Shown in pieces: positions 55,046-64,000 of a DNA stretch of 64,000 nt. Where the stretch lies: assembly GCA_033026295.1 (NCBI GenBank), contig CM065188.1:16509354-16573353 (forward strand), read 5' to 3'. Every line of letters starts with the position of its first letter. Within the stretch, counting starts at the first letter, position 1. The notes below the pieces were generated by a model. That model was not told the DNA's origin and made no database searches. It saw nothing but the letters and a program-made list of their open reading frames with translations. Source of the DNA: Channa striata. Its lineage: Eukaryota > Chordata > Actinopteri > Anabantiformes > Channidae. The position numbers and the translations under genes are program-made.

Positions 55046-56240
55046 ATGGAGGTGAGAACTCCCACGATTCTGCTTTAGCGCCATCATTTGTCACTTGATC
55101 AACTTTTGTTGATCTGTTTGTTCTAGTCACGAAATTCCCTCCTGGTCACTCATCACTGTGACCAGTAGCTAAACTGTGTAACTGTGATTTCAATATAATT
55201 CTAGTTTCCATCATTAATCACTGAGGACAAGATGCATTTAAGTGTAAAATTAGATCTTTCTGACTGAATCTTGTTCACAGAAAGTCGAGCTGTGGATCAT
55301 TGTGACGACACTCGCCTGGATCTCTGCTCCAAGCTCGGCCGATGTGGACCAGAACCAGCTTGTAAAGGTCATAAATGAAATCAGGAATATGTGAGTCGTC
55401 TTTCCTGACAGGAAAATGTTGCTTAGTATCTATTCAGGTTTTATTATGATCGCATGTTCATCATATAATTAGTAAGAGTTATTGCTGCAATCTGTAAAAT
55501 GAGTCAACGTACTTGTTTCTTGCTGAGTTTTGGTTGTTTTTATATGTACTGGAAGTAACTATGGAAATAGAGGAGAGAGAGAAAAAAGAGGATGACATGC
55601 AGCACAACAGGAACAGGCTGTTACAGTTGTGAGTTTTAACCAGCTGTTGGGAATTTGCTCAGTGTTTTTTGTGTGTTTCTCACCTGACAGGGGCATAAAT
55701 GGTATGTACAGTGTGGCAGTAAGCATTCCGAAGGACGATGGATACGACCTAAAGAATGTGCCGAAGCCCAAGGATGAGGACAAAAAAGAAATTGAAAATG
55801 GTAAAAAATTTGAAAAGGATAGAATAGTTATAGCCAAATTAAATTCACCTGAACACGCAGAGTTCCGTGTTGTGGACAATTTACATCTTGAAAGCAATGA
55901 AGGTGATATGTTGGTCATCTTTTCTTATGCCTCTCCGTGTGATGAAAACTGTGCAAAGTCAGGAGGAAAATACAATATCATTGACAAGATTAAAAATGCC
56001 ATTAAAGGTGGGAAGTGGGAGAATCATGTATTCGTGTTTGAAAAAATATTCAAGCCTGACGGAAATCACATTACTAAAGATAAGCTGGAAACTGCCCTAA
56101 AACAATTAGGAACTTTTAAAACAGATGGTCTTAAAAACATATTTCGCTGTTACAGTCCAACTTCAGATGCAAAATTACAGTGCATCAGCTGCTCCACCAA
56201 TGAAGCGGTTACATCAGCTTGTGTAGATTACAACTTGTAA
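55046..56240 (+). CDS. Secreted AID/APOBEC-like cytidine deaminase (SNAD type)
   Basis: Three coding exons, 55046-55051 (Met-Glu), 55281-55390 and 55691-56240, with GT..AG junctions and agreeing phases, give 221 residues. Residues 1 to about 22 form a signal peptide (hydrophobic core WIIVTTLAWIS). The zinc-deaminase signature is His94-Ala-Glu96, 24 residues, then Pro121-Cys122-x3-Cys126. His and the two Cys would bind zinc and Glu would be the proton shuttle. Before it is a Lys/Asp/Glu-rich segment (about 62-82). A Cys-rich tail (CYSP, CISC, ACVDYNL) suggests extracellular disulfides. From memory, secreted AID/APOBEC-like deaminases (SNADs) with HxE..PCx(2-4)C were described in ray-finned fishes and proposed to act in immunity; substrates are unknown. 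All required residues are present, so activity is plausible. The motif match could still mislead, since overall similarity could not be searched. Confidence 0.75.
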
Positions 56241-56429
56241 ACCCGTCCCTGCTACTGTGAGGCCTGTCGCAGGAATCAAACACTTGCATATTATTTTGTC
56301 AAATGTCTCTGCTGTGCTTCATGATGACTTGCTTGTCTTTGAGATTTGGTCAGAGGTATAAATCAAACTGCTATAAACACCACCAATTCTGTTTCAGTCA
56401 TTTTTGGTAGGAACTTTGGTTCATGTGAG

Positions 56430-56435
56430 AATAAA
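56430..56435 (+). terminator. Polyadenylation signal of the deaminase-like gene
   Basis: AATAAA about 190 nt after the stop codon. Confidence 0.6.
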
Positions 56436-56440
56436 AGTCA

Positions 56441-59400
56441 GAGTTTCACACTGGGATCAGTAAATTAAAACACAACAAAATGAAGTCTGCTAGTCACAGT
56501 AAGAACCTAAACAATTACCCGTCAATGAAGTTATCCGAGCAGAGCTGTACGGTGACAAAATTAAACAGGGAGTCTTCAGGTCAATATGCAGCGTCGTCAA
56601 GGGGATGACAATCAATCAGATATTAGTGTCACCGTCAGTGTTTTAGGCATGACAAGTTGTTCGTCAGCCCTCTTTCCTCCCTGACCTCTCAGCTCCATCC
56701 AAATCTATTGTCCTGTGTTCCTCCCATGTAGACAGGTAAACTAATTCCCAAATCACCTCAGCTGTATTCAGACCCACGTAGTGTTTTCACCACACGTTCC
56801 CTCCTACTTTTCTCGGGACTGTATTAAGTGAAACTGGAACTAATTGTTCACTGAGTATCTTGAACTGCTAAGAAGAAGTTGATTTATTTTATGTGTGATA
56901 AGGTTGTGCCTGAATCACTTTGCTTATAGGACTTACAACACAGCACTAATACATTATAGTTTTTAAAAACGTCCCACCCCTAGCATGATGTCAGAGGAAC
57001 GTGTTTAGCATGTGAATGGGTGAGAGTCTACTGAGTAAAGATTATTCAATAGCAATAACTTCATGGTACAATAATCACTTTCTCTGGTATAAAGGGAAAA
57101 TTGGGGCTTTATTTTTTTACAGCTGTCATCTCATTGTGTAAAGCTTTCCTAATTCCTCTGATGTTGTCTCTGATTAAAGCTTGGCTCAGCATCCATTCTG
57201 GTCTCTCTGTGTATTGTCATTTGTGAATTCAACAACAAGACTCTTATCCGGTATGTCGCAAACATTTTTTAGTTGTCCAGGTTTCCTTGTGCTTCTAACC
57301 AACGTTATTTGATATACAAAACGAACAGTGAGACGTCGTTCATTTATCTGTTGAACCTTTTGACGTTTGTATCCATTCCACCTCTTAAGTCTATGACTAT
57401 CACTGCTACTGTTGGTTTATTTTTGAGGACCCAGAAAAAGAGACTGGAGGACGCAGGAGTGGAAAAACAGAAACCCAAGTTTATTAAATAATCAGAATAT
57501 GGGAAGTGAAGTGATACTGGTCAGGACTGAAGGGAACGACAGACGGGTGAGTGGTCGCCTAGGAAAAGAACAGTGAGTTAGGAAGGACAGATAATAATGA
57601 CTGACTTGAGGTAGCCAAGTTTGGCTTACTGTGAAGGTGACGGGAAGGAGGAGGCGATCTTGAGGAGGGGATGAATCAGCCAGGAGAAGGTGAGGTTAAC
57701 GGCGGAAAAGGCGGAGGGGAAAAAAACAACACAAATTTCAAAGTAACAACTAAGTGTAATCGGTGCCACCTGTTGATCTCCCTGCTGCCTGCTCATTGGT
57801 TGGAGGGAGAGTAGATGAAAGAGTCAGGTGTGTTTGTGGGGAGGTGGTACTTTGGACAGGAGGCTGGAGGGAACGCTGGGTTGTGCTGTACCAAGTAAGA
57901 CCAAGGTGCTTGGTAAGGAATTCAACTGAAGATGTTTTTGATTGCATTAATGTATTTTTAATTGTTTTCCTTGATACCGCGCAGTGTGGCTACGGAGCAC
58001 TTTTGTGGGGCACGTACTGAAGTTGTGAGTCTCCTGTGTATGAGGAAGACTGTAGCAGGTACAGGCTTTGTTTTATTAGGGATACATGATTTTTTTTAAG
58101 TAATAAGATTAAAATAAATATTTGATCTTTTAGTGTAAAAATCTGATGCTTTTACTTGTGTTGCAGTTGCAGCACTGTTTCCTGCTGTCCTCCTGTTAGG
58201 TTTTTGCGTTCAGTTCGTCCGCCCGGCCTTGCATGGCCTGTAGACAAAAATGTGGGAGCTTGTCTTGTGAGGGCGGACTAACTATCTTTTATTTTTGTGT
58301 TGTATGTCACTTCCCCGTCATAACCCGTCGCTGGAATCAACCGTCTCAATTCTCCCCCGTCACTAACTTATAACTTTTTGCTTGTGTTCAGAGTGGAGTG
58401 TCTAACAAAGTGTGCGGTGGTTTGTCATTTGACCGGAGGATTATTGAAGAGTGTATGATTGACTGCCTACGATTGTGATAAGGATTTTAAATCCTTTGTA
58501 TTTGATGTAATAAAAATAAATACTGTGAGTTTATGTTGGAGCGTTGGTGATTTATTCAGCGTCTGGGATTGTGGTTCTAGACGCTACATAAGAAAACAAA
58601 GTACCAAACTAAATCAGCTAGCCGGTAAAAACGAACATGCGAGGAAGCTCTCTGTGATGCCTATTGGCAAAACGTAGAAAAGAAACCACAAAAACCAGAA
58701 ATCCCCCCAAAAAACATCTCTAAGGTAACTTCTTTTGAAACAAAAAGGGAAAAAGCGCCAGAAAAACAGAATACTTAAAAGAACTTAAACACAAAGACGA
58801 CGTGGTCAGCAATATGTATGAAGTTGATCTGGCGAGGAGAAACAGGTGAGTGGGGCTTAAAACAGCGAGACAACAGGTGACCTGAGTCGGGCTGATAAGC
58901 AGCAACGGGGAGGAGCAGAGGATGACCGAAAACAACGGTAACCAGGGCAACAGCGGTCGGAGTGGACTCATGACAATGACATCACCACAAATGAAAAAGC
59001 AGAAATATGTGTGAGCCAGACTTTGGCAGTAAATGGACAAAATGTTTCTAATTATCACTCACTTTTCATTGGTTCCCAAACATTCATCAGACATTTGAAC
59101 AAGTGTAACAACAAACCCTCTGTAAATGACCGCTAAATCATCCAACGCTTGTGATCGTTGGGTTTGGGTGGAGTCATTTCACCCGGAACCATCATCTGTA
59201 ACCGAGCAGCAAGATATTGTAGCGACCCGGCCGGTGGGCCAGGGGTGGGGTCGCTGGGGATTGTGGGTATTTGGGTGTTTGTGTTGGTCGGCGCCGGGGG
59301 AGTGTGTCTTTGTGTGGGGGATATTGGTTGTGTCCATATAGTGTTTGTGCACACCCTGCCACGGTATCCGGCGCTACAATATTGTTCGCTGGTGTCACCT

Positions 59401-59777
59401 GTCCCAAAAAACACCGTGTGTTCATGTAAGTTGTAGGTAATATCACGGTGAATCTATGTCAATGTTCACTCTTTCAGTGCTTCATGCTCATTTTTTAAAC
59501 TTGCAGTCTTAACTAAAAACGCACTTTGGTGTGATAGCATGTTTAGGTCAGTAGATGGTGCTCTGTTGATCTACTAGAGGGACTATAGTTACAGCCCTAG
59601 CGCATGTGTGCTCAGTAATAAACAAGCGCTGGTATTGGCAAGATACTCGTTCCTGTCTCCTCTTCATTGATCCACAGTGCATTTTGGCCTGTGTATCACT
59701 TGCTGCCAGTTCAGATTTCCCCTAGGTCTGGTGACGGTAACACTACAATGAGCCAAACAATAAAGGAAGGTCCAGCG
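56441..59777. other. Intergenic region
   Basis: No gene recognised. It contains a short TG..CA bounded repeat (59218-59378); other sequence looks like old unclassified repeats. Homology to gene E intron sequence starts abruptly at about 59778, marking the left edge of the F duplication. Confidence 0.45.
59218..59378. repeat. Short terminal-inverted element or solo LTR
   Basis: Bounded by TGTAGCG..CGCTACA with ATAT on both sides (59214-59217 and 59379-59382), consistent with a 4-bp target duplication. GC-rich interior, 161 bp, no coding. It could be a very short solo LTR or a MITE of a 4-bp-TSD DNA transposon. Confidence 0.5.
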
Positions 59778-59849
59778 AGCAGCAGTTTGTGTTTAGAGCA
59801 ACAGAAATGATTTTGACCCGAGAATTTCAGAATAAAAACTTGTTGGTGT

Positions 59850-62313
59850 TTGCATAGCCCAGAACCACAGACAGAGCAGAGTCTCCGGGATCCAACTGTC
59901 TGTCTATGAAGAGTGACCGGTCCAAAGAACGTCCTCCAAACTTAAGTCCTGAACCTGGACCCTCAGACACAAAGTAAGAGACAGTTTCTCCTGTAAACTG
60001 ACCTGATGAAGATGATTCATTGAGGACAAAATGTTCTGTTCAAGGATTTATATTCACGATACCGAACTATTAGTGCAGATACTGGTTCAGACTAAGATGG
60101 ATCTTAGTCTGGGTTTTATATCCACAAACTACTGATGGTGTTTCTGAAGTAAAACACCTGAGAACCTCCATGTCAGAATTTACACTTCAACAAAATCTTC
60201 ACACGAACATCTGTGAAGATTTTGGGGACGAACATCTGAACACGAACATCTGTCTGCTGATGTTTCTGAAACCAGGACTTGATGTTTTATACACAGATAT
60301 TTGTTACATCATATAGAACTAGGATTTAAGATGATTATAAAAAACACAAAATAAATGTTTTCTTTCCTGTTTCTCCAGTCTCACATAGTTTCTGATCTTT
60401 CAGCAGATGTTGGTCTGCAGCAGGTTTTAGATGAACATAAGATCAGTCTGAGGAGGAGATGTGAATGTGTGACTGAAGGAAGTGATGAAACAGGAAGTGG
60501 AACCCTCCTCAACAGGATCTACACTGAGCTATACATCACAGAGGGACAGAGTGAAGAGGTTAATACCCAACATGAGGTGAGGCAGCTTGAGACAGTTTCC
60601 AAGATGAAGAACCTCCATGACACTACAATCAAGGTGCACGACATCTTTAAAGCCTCACCTGACCAACAGAGACACATCAGAGTGGTTCTGACCAACGGCA
60701 TCGCTGGTGTTGGAAAAACCTTCTCGGTGCAGAAGTTCAGTCTGGACTGGGCAGAGGGCTTGGAAAACCAAGATGTCGATGTGCTGCTTGTGCTTTCGTT
60801 CAGGGAGCTGAACTTGATCCAAGATGAGCAGTACAGTCTTCTCACGCTGCTCCATGTTTTTCATCCAGCATTACAGAAGGTCACAGCAGAGCAGCTGGCT
60901 GTCTGTAAACTTTTGTTCATCTTTGACGGCCTGGATGAAAGCAGACTTCCACTGGATTTCAACAACAGTGAGCTTGTGTCTGATGTCACGCAGAAGTCAT
61001 CGGTGGACGTGCTGTTGACAAACCTCATCAAGGGGAATCTGCTTCCCTCGGCTCTGGTCTGGATAACTTCCAGACCTGCGGCAGCCAATCAGATCCCTCC
61101 TACATGTGTGGACAGGGTAACAGAAGTACGAGGCTTCACTGACGTCCAGAAGGACGAGTACTTCAGGAGGAGGTTCAGTGATGAAGAGCTGTCCAGCAGA
61201 ATCACGTCCCACATCAAGACGTCCAGGAGCCTCCACATCATGTGTCACATCCCAGTCTTCTGCTGGATCACTGCTACAGTTCTAGAGCACATGTTGACTA
61301 CAGAGCAGAGAGGAGAGCTGCCCAAGACCCTGACTGACATGTACTCACACTTCCTGCTGGTTCAGACCAAGAAGAAGAAGAGAAAGTTTGACGAAGGACA
61401 TAAGACAAACAACAAGAACAAAACCAAGAACAAACAAGTGAAGATAAAAACAAAACACATGAAACACACCAGTCCACAGGAGCTGACGGAAGCTGACACG
61501 GAAGTTCTGGTGAAGCTCGGGAGGCTGGCGTTTGAACATCTGGAGAAAGGAAACATGTTCTACCAAGAAGACCTGGAGCAGTGTGGTCTTGGTGTCACAG
61601 AGGCCTTGGTTTACTCAGGAGTTTGTACAGAGATCTTCAAGAGAGAGAGTGTGATCTTTCAGAAAACAGTCTACTGCTTTGTTCATCTGAGCATTCAGGA
61701 GTTTCTGGCTGCAGTTTACTTCTTCAGCTGTTACACCAACAGGAAAAGAGATGTACTGGAGTATTTTCTTAAAGACTTCAAACAAATTGATTCAAAGCCA
61801 AAGTCTGTTCTAATTGAAATTTCCAAATTTCTTGGAATCAATGATACCTGTGTCCCTCCCCTGAATGATTTTTTGTTTGGAGTAAAAGTAAAAATGGTCA
61901 CTTGGACCTGTTTGTTCGCTTCCTTCATGGTCTCTCTCTGGAGACCAGACCTCCTAAGAGTCTCTCTTAGGAGGTCTGCTGGGTCAGACAGAGAACAGTC
62001 CAGAAATCATCCGGAGAGTCATCAACAACCTGAAGAAGATGAACAGTGATAAAATGTCTCCTGGCAGAAGCATCAACATCTTCCACTGTCTGATGGAGAT
62101 GAAGGACGACTCAGTCCATCAGGAGATCCAAGAGTTCCTGAAGTCAGAGAACAGATCAGAGAAGGAACTTTCTGAGATCCACTGCTCAGCTCTGGCCTAC
62201 ATGCTGCAGATGTCAGAGGAGGTTCTGGACGAGTTGGACCTGAAGAACTACAACACATCAGGGGAGGGACAACTGAGACTGATCCCAGCTGTGAGGAATT
62301 GCAGAAAGGCTCG
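59850..62313 (+). pseudogene. Gene F: truncated NLRC3-like copy (no start exon, no RING)
   Basis: Paralogue of E. Homology begins in the E intron at about 59778, so the start-codon exon is missing. The N-terminal repeat exon (59850-59973) has lost its acceptor (TTTGCAT where E has TTTGCAG) and 2 bp. The RING exon is deleted, leaving a scar at 60203-60252. The FISNA-NACHT exon (60404-62313) keeps the segment E lost (EHMLTTEQRGELPKT) and both Walker motifs. A net 16-bp deletion near 61884 then shifts the frame to a stop at 62049. The original frame is visible again at 62039-62313, to the CG/GTAAGT donor. A 15-bp inverted repeat sits at 61946-61978. No LRR exon lies in the window. The open NACHT frame is long, so a partial protein is possible if an alternative promoter exists. 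Confidence 0.85.
61946..61978. repeat. Perfect 15-bp inverted repeat within NLR copy F
   Basis: CAGACCTCCTAAGAG, a 3-base spacer, then its exact reverse complement. Copy E at about 39752-39766 has only the right arm, so the left arm is new in F. Confidence 0.9.
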
Positions 62314-62351
62314 GTAAGTTTAATGTTAATGTGTGAAGAGGAATCTTATTC

Positions 62352-62593
62352 AACTTTTTTTCAACTTTATTTATATAGCACCAATTTACATCTCAAGGCA
62401 CTTTACATAATAAAGTCAAGACTATACAAACATTTAAAGAAAACCCAACAAATGCCCCTTGAGCAGCTATAGGCAACAGTGGAGAGGAAAAACCCCCTTT
62501 AACGGAAGAAACCTCCAGCAGAACCAGGCTCAGGGTGGGCGAACATCTGCCTTGACCGGTTGGGGTGAGAGGAAAGTGGAGAGAGAAAAGAGT
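62352..62593 (-). mobile_element. L2-like LINE 3' UTR, interrupted by retroviral LTR
   Basis: Reverse-oriented 3' UTR (CAACTTTATTTATATAGCAC, then TTTACATAATAAAGTCAAG) inserted 40 bp after the F exon donor. Its match to the other copies stops at 62593, where the LTR begins. Confidence 0.85.
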
Positions 62594-63165
62594 TGCTAAA
62601 CAGATTTGGCTCCGCTCACCTCCTTGCTAAATCTGTACTTAGCCTCTCTCTGTTTGTCTTTGTCCCCACTTCTGAATGCAATAAGGTAGAGGAGCAGGCA
62701 GAGGACTGCCTAACTCGTCCATGTTGTGGAAAAATCTGAGAGAGCAAGTTAAGAGACAGGAGGCAGCTCTCACATTATCATCAAACAATTTAATGACAAT
62801 AACATAGGTAAAATAAGGTAGAGGGCAGGCAGAGGAAAGAGCAAAAAGCAGTGTCACCGGTTGGGGTGGATCAGATTGTATCTGATACCCTCTGTCAGGA
62901 TGTGTGTGTCTTTTATCTGCTCCACTATGCAAATCATATACATTGATCAGGAGTCCTTAATTAGCAAGTTTCTGTTACTGTCTGCTTAAGGTGTCAACAA
63001 GGATTCAAAGGAACAATAGGGTCTGTTAAGGTGTCAAGGAACAAAAAACTCTGGGACCTGTTCCCGTGGATCTTCCTACTGAGTGGCGGGGACTCGTTGT
63101 CTGGCCTCTGCTAGAAGTGTGAACAGATGGTCAGATGGTCATTGATCAAAAACTTCCCTCACACA
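62594..63165 (-). mobile_element. Endogenous retrovirus 3' LTR
   Basis: On the minus strand a polypurine tract (AAAAGGGGGGA, 63176-63166) is followed by TGTGTGAGGGAAG, the expected start of an LTR. The segment ends TTTAGCA at 62594, next to interrupted L2 sequence, giving TG..CA ends and about 572 bp. Internal GATAAAAG (TATA-like) and ATTAAA fit promoter and polyadenylation signals. The 5' LTR would be beyond the right edge, so the target duplication cannot be checked. Confidence 0.7.
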
Positions 63166-63283
63166 TCCCCCCTTTTATCATTTTATGATAACAAAAAAAT
63201 GTCAGGAGTAATTAAGGCTGAGCAATAGTAGAAGCAAACAAACAACACAACAACAGTAACAAAACGAAAAAAAAAATCTTAAC

Positions 63284-63410
63284 AATCCCCCTTGAGCAAG
63301 CCTTAGGCGACAGTGGAGAGGAAAAACTTCCACTATGGGAAGAAACCTCTGGCAGAACCAGGCTCAGAGTGGGCGGCCATCTGCCTTGACCGGTTACAGT
63401 GAGTGAGAGT
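63284..63410 (-). mobile_element. L2 3' UTR-like piece between LTR and env fragment
   Basis: Resembles the L2 3' UTR segment GAGAGGAAAAACTTCC...CTGGCAGAACCAGGCTCAG on the plus strand. It was either acquired by the provirus or inserted later. Confidence 0.5.
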
Positions 63411-63479
63411 CAAAATCTAGAGACTGATGTTGTCATGTCCATAATATGGGGGTTCCCAAATATGGATGTACAGAGACTC

Positions 63480-63965
63480 AGCTAAAACATTGTCCTGTAG
63501 GAAGAACATGCTTTGGAGAGCCATTTGGTGTGAGATGGAGTGGTCGATTTTTGCATTATCAGCATATGCACACAGGGAATAAAACAACATCCAGACAACG
63601 TTAGTGCAGTAGTGCCTATTACAACACCTGTGAGGAGAGACAAAATAAAAGTTTTACACAATGTCAAACTAGCCCCAGGTGCTGGTGTCATGGTGCAGAC
63701 TCCTCCTTTGTCTGCAAGCAGCATGTAAGTTGCCATGCTGTTCTCCCATGTCATCTGCGATGTTGCTGCAAGCTGCTGGCATCGTGCGTGTGCTTGATGA
63801 ACCTCTGTTGCTTAATTCAATCGACATTCTTGTTGGTTGTGCACCACCAGCAGAGGGTTGGGACTCCCAGGAACTCTGAACATATTGCATCCACAGGTTG
63901 TCCATTATCCATAGCAGAGACTGCGTTGCAGAGTATGGATCAAGTAAGCCAGCAGGCTCAGTCAC
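63480..63965 (-). pseudogene. Endogenous retrovirus env transmembrane-subunit fragment
   Basis: On the minus strand one frame has MLLADKGGVCTM, resembling the conserved region before the disulfide loop of gamma-type envelope TM subunits. A hydrophobic anchor (LLTGVVIGTTALTLSGCCF) and a short tail follow. The stretch normally between these two is missing and the upstream part is in another frame, so the gene is defective. Orientation and place (just 5' of the polypurine tract and LTR) agree with a minus-strand provirus running off the right edge. Confidence 0.6.
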
Positions 63966-64000
63966 ACTCCTTGTCAGTCTGGATTTGTTTGAGAGTTGCT

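Overview
The window is vertebrate nuclear DNA from a ray-finned (teleost) fish. It has intron-split genes with GT..AG junctions, tandem fish-type NLR (FISNA-NACHT-LRR) loci, a secreted AID/APOBEC-like deaminase of a type I know only from fishes, and dense L2-like, RTE, Tc1-like, SINE and retroviral remnants. A percomorph source is plausible but not shown.

Left third (1-26 kb): a minus-strand cluster of four lysozyme C/alpha-lactalbumin superfamily genes, called A to D here. A is only an exon 1 plus a 5' noncoding exon, its remainder lying left of the window. B (8797-10393) has all four coding exons but a 1-bp frameshift in exon 2. D (17683-19186) is short, and an RTE retrotransposon sits about 20 bp past its last readable codon. 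C (20220-23805) is a complete four-exon gene for about 477 residues. In C a threonine-rich mucin-like tract of about 260 residues, followed by an RRKR basic site and a charged segment, is inserted inside the lysozyme fold, between the second cysteine and the beta-domain. All eight lysozyme cysteines and the calcium-loop aspartates are kept, but both catalytic positions are replaced. D has a short version of the same insertion, so the series may show how it grew. This is the most unusual system in the window. A and B sit on a recent duplication of about 10.2 kb, and the flanks of B and C are also related.

Middle (26-36 kb): mostly non-coding sequence with an L2 3' end, a CA microsatellite, a SINE-like element and one weak candidate first exon.

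NLR region (36-49 kb): plus-strand NLRC3-like gene E, with short N-terminal repeat exons, a RING exon, a FISNA-NACHT exon and three LRR exons. Its NACHT exon carries a 40-bp deletion that breaks the frame. The 5-kb intron between LRR exons 1 and 2 holds LINEs nested in each other and a TIR element.

Right part (49-64 kb): retroelement scraps (a gag-like zinc knuckle, a SINE, an L2 tail), then a three-exon secreted cytidine-deaminase-like gene (55046-56240) with an HAE...PCxxxC zinc site. A second NLR copy F (59850-62313) lacks the first and RING exons and carries rearrangement scars. An endogenous retrovirus (3' LTR and env fragment, minus strand) lies inside an L2 fragment just after F.

Taken together the locus is an innate-defence and mucosal-secretion type of gene neighbourhood shaped by duplication and retrotransposition. 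Functions are inferred from sequence motifs alone; no searches or expression data were available.
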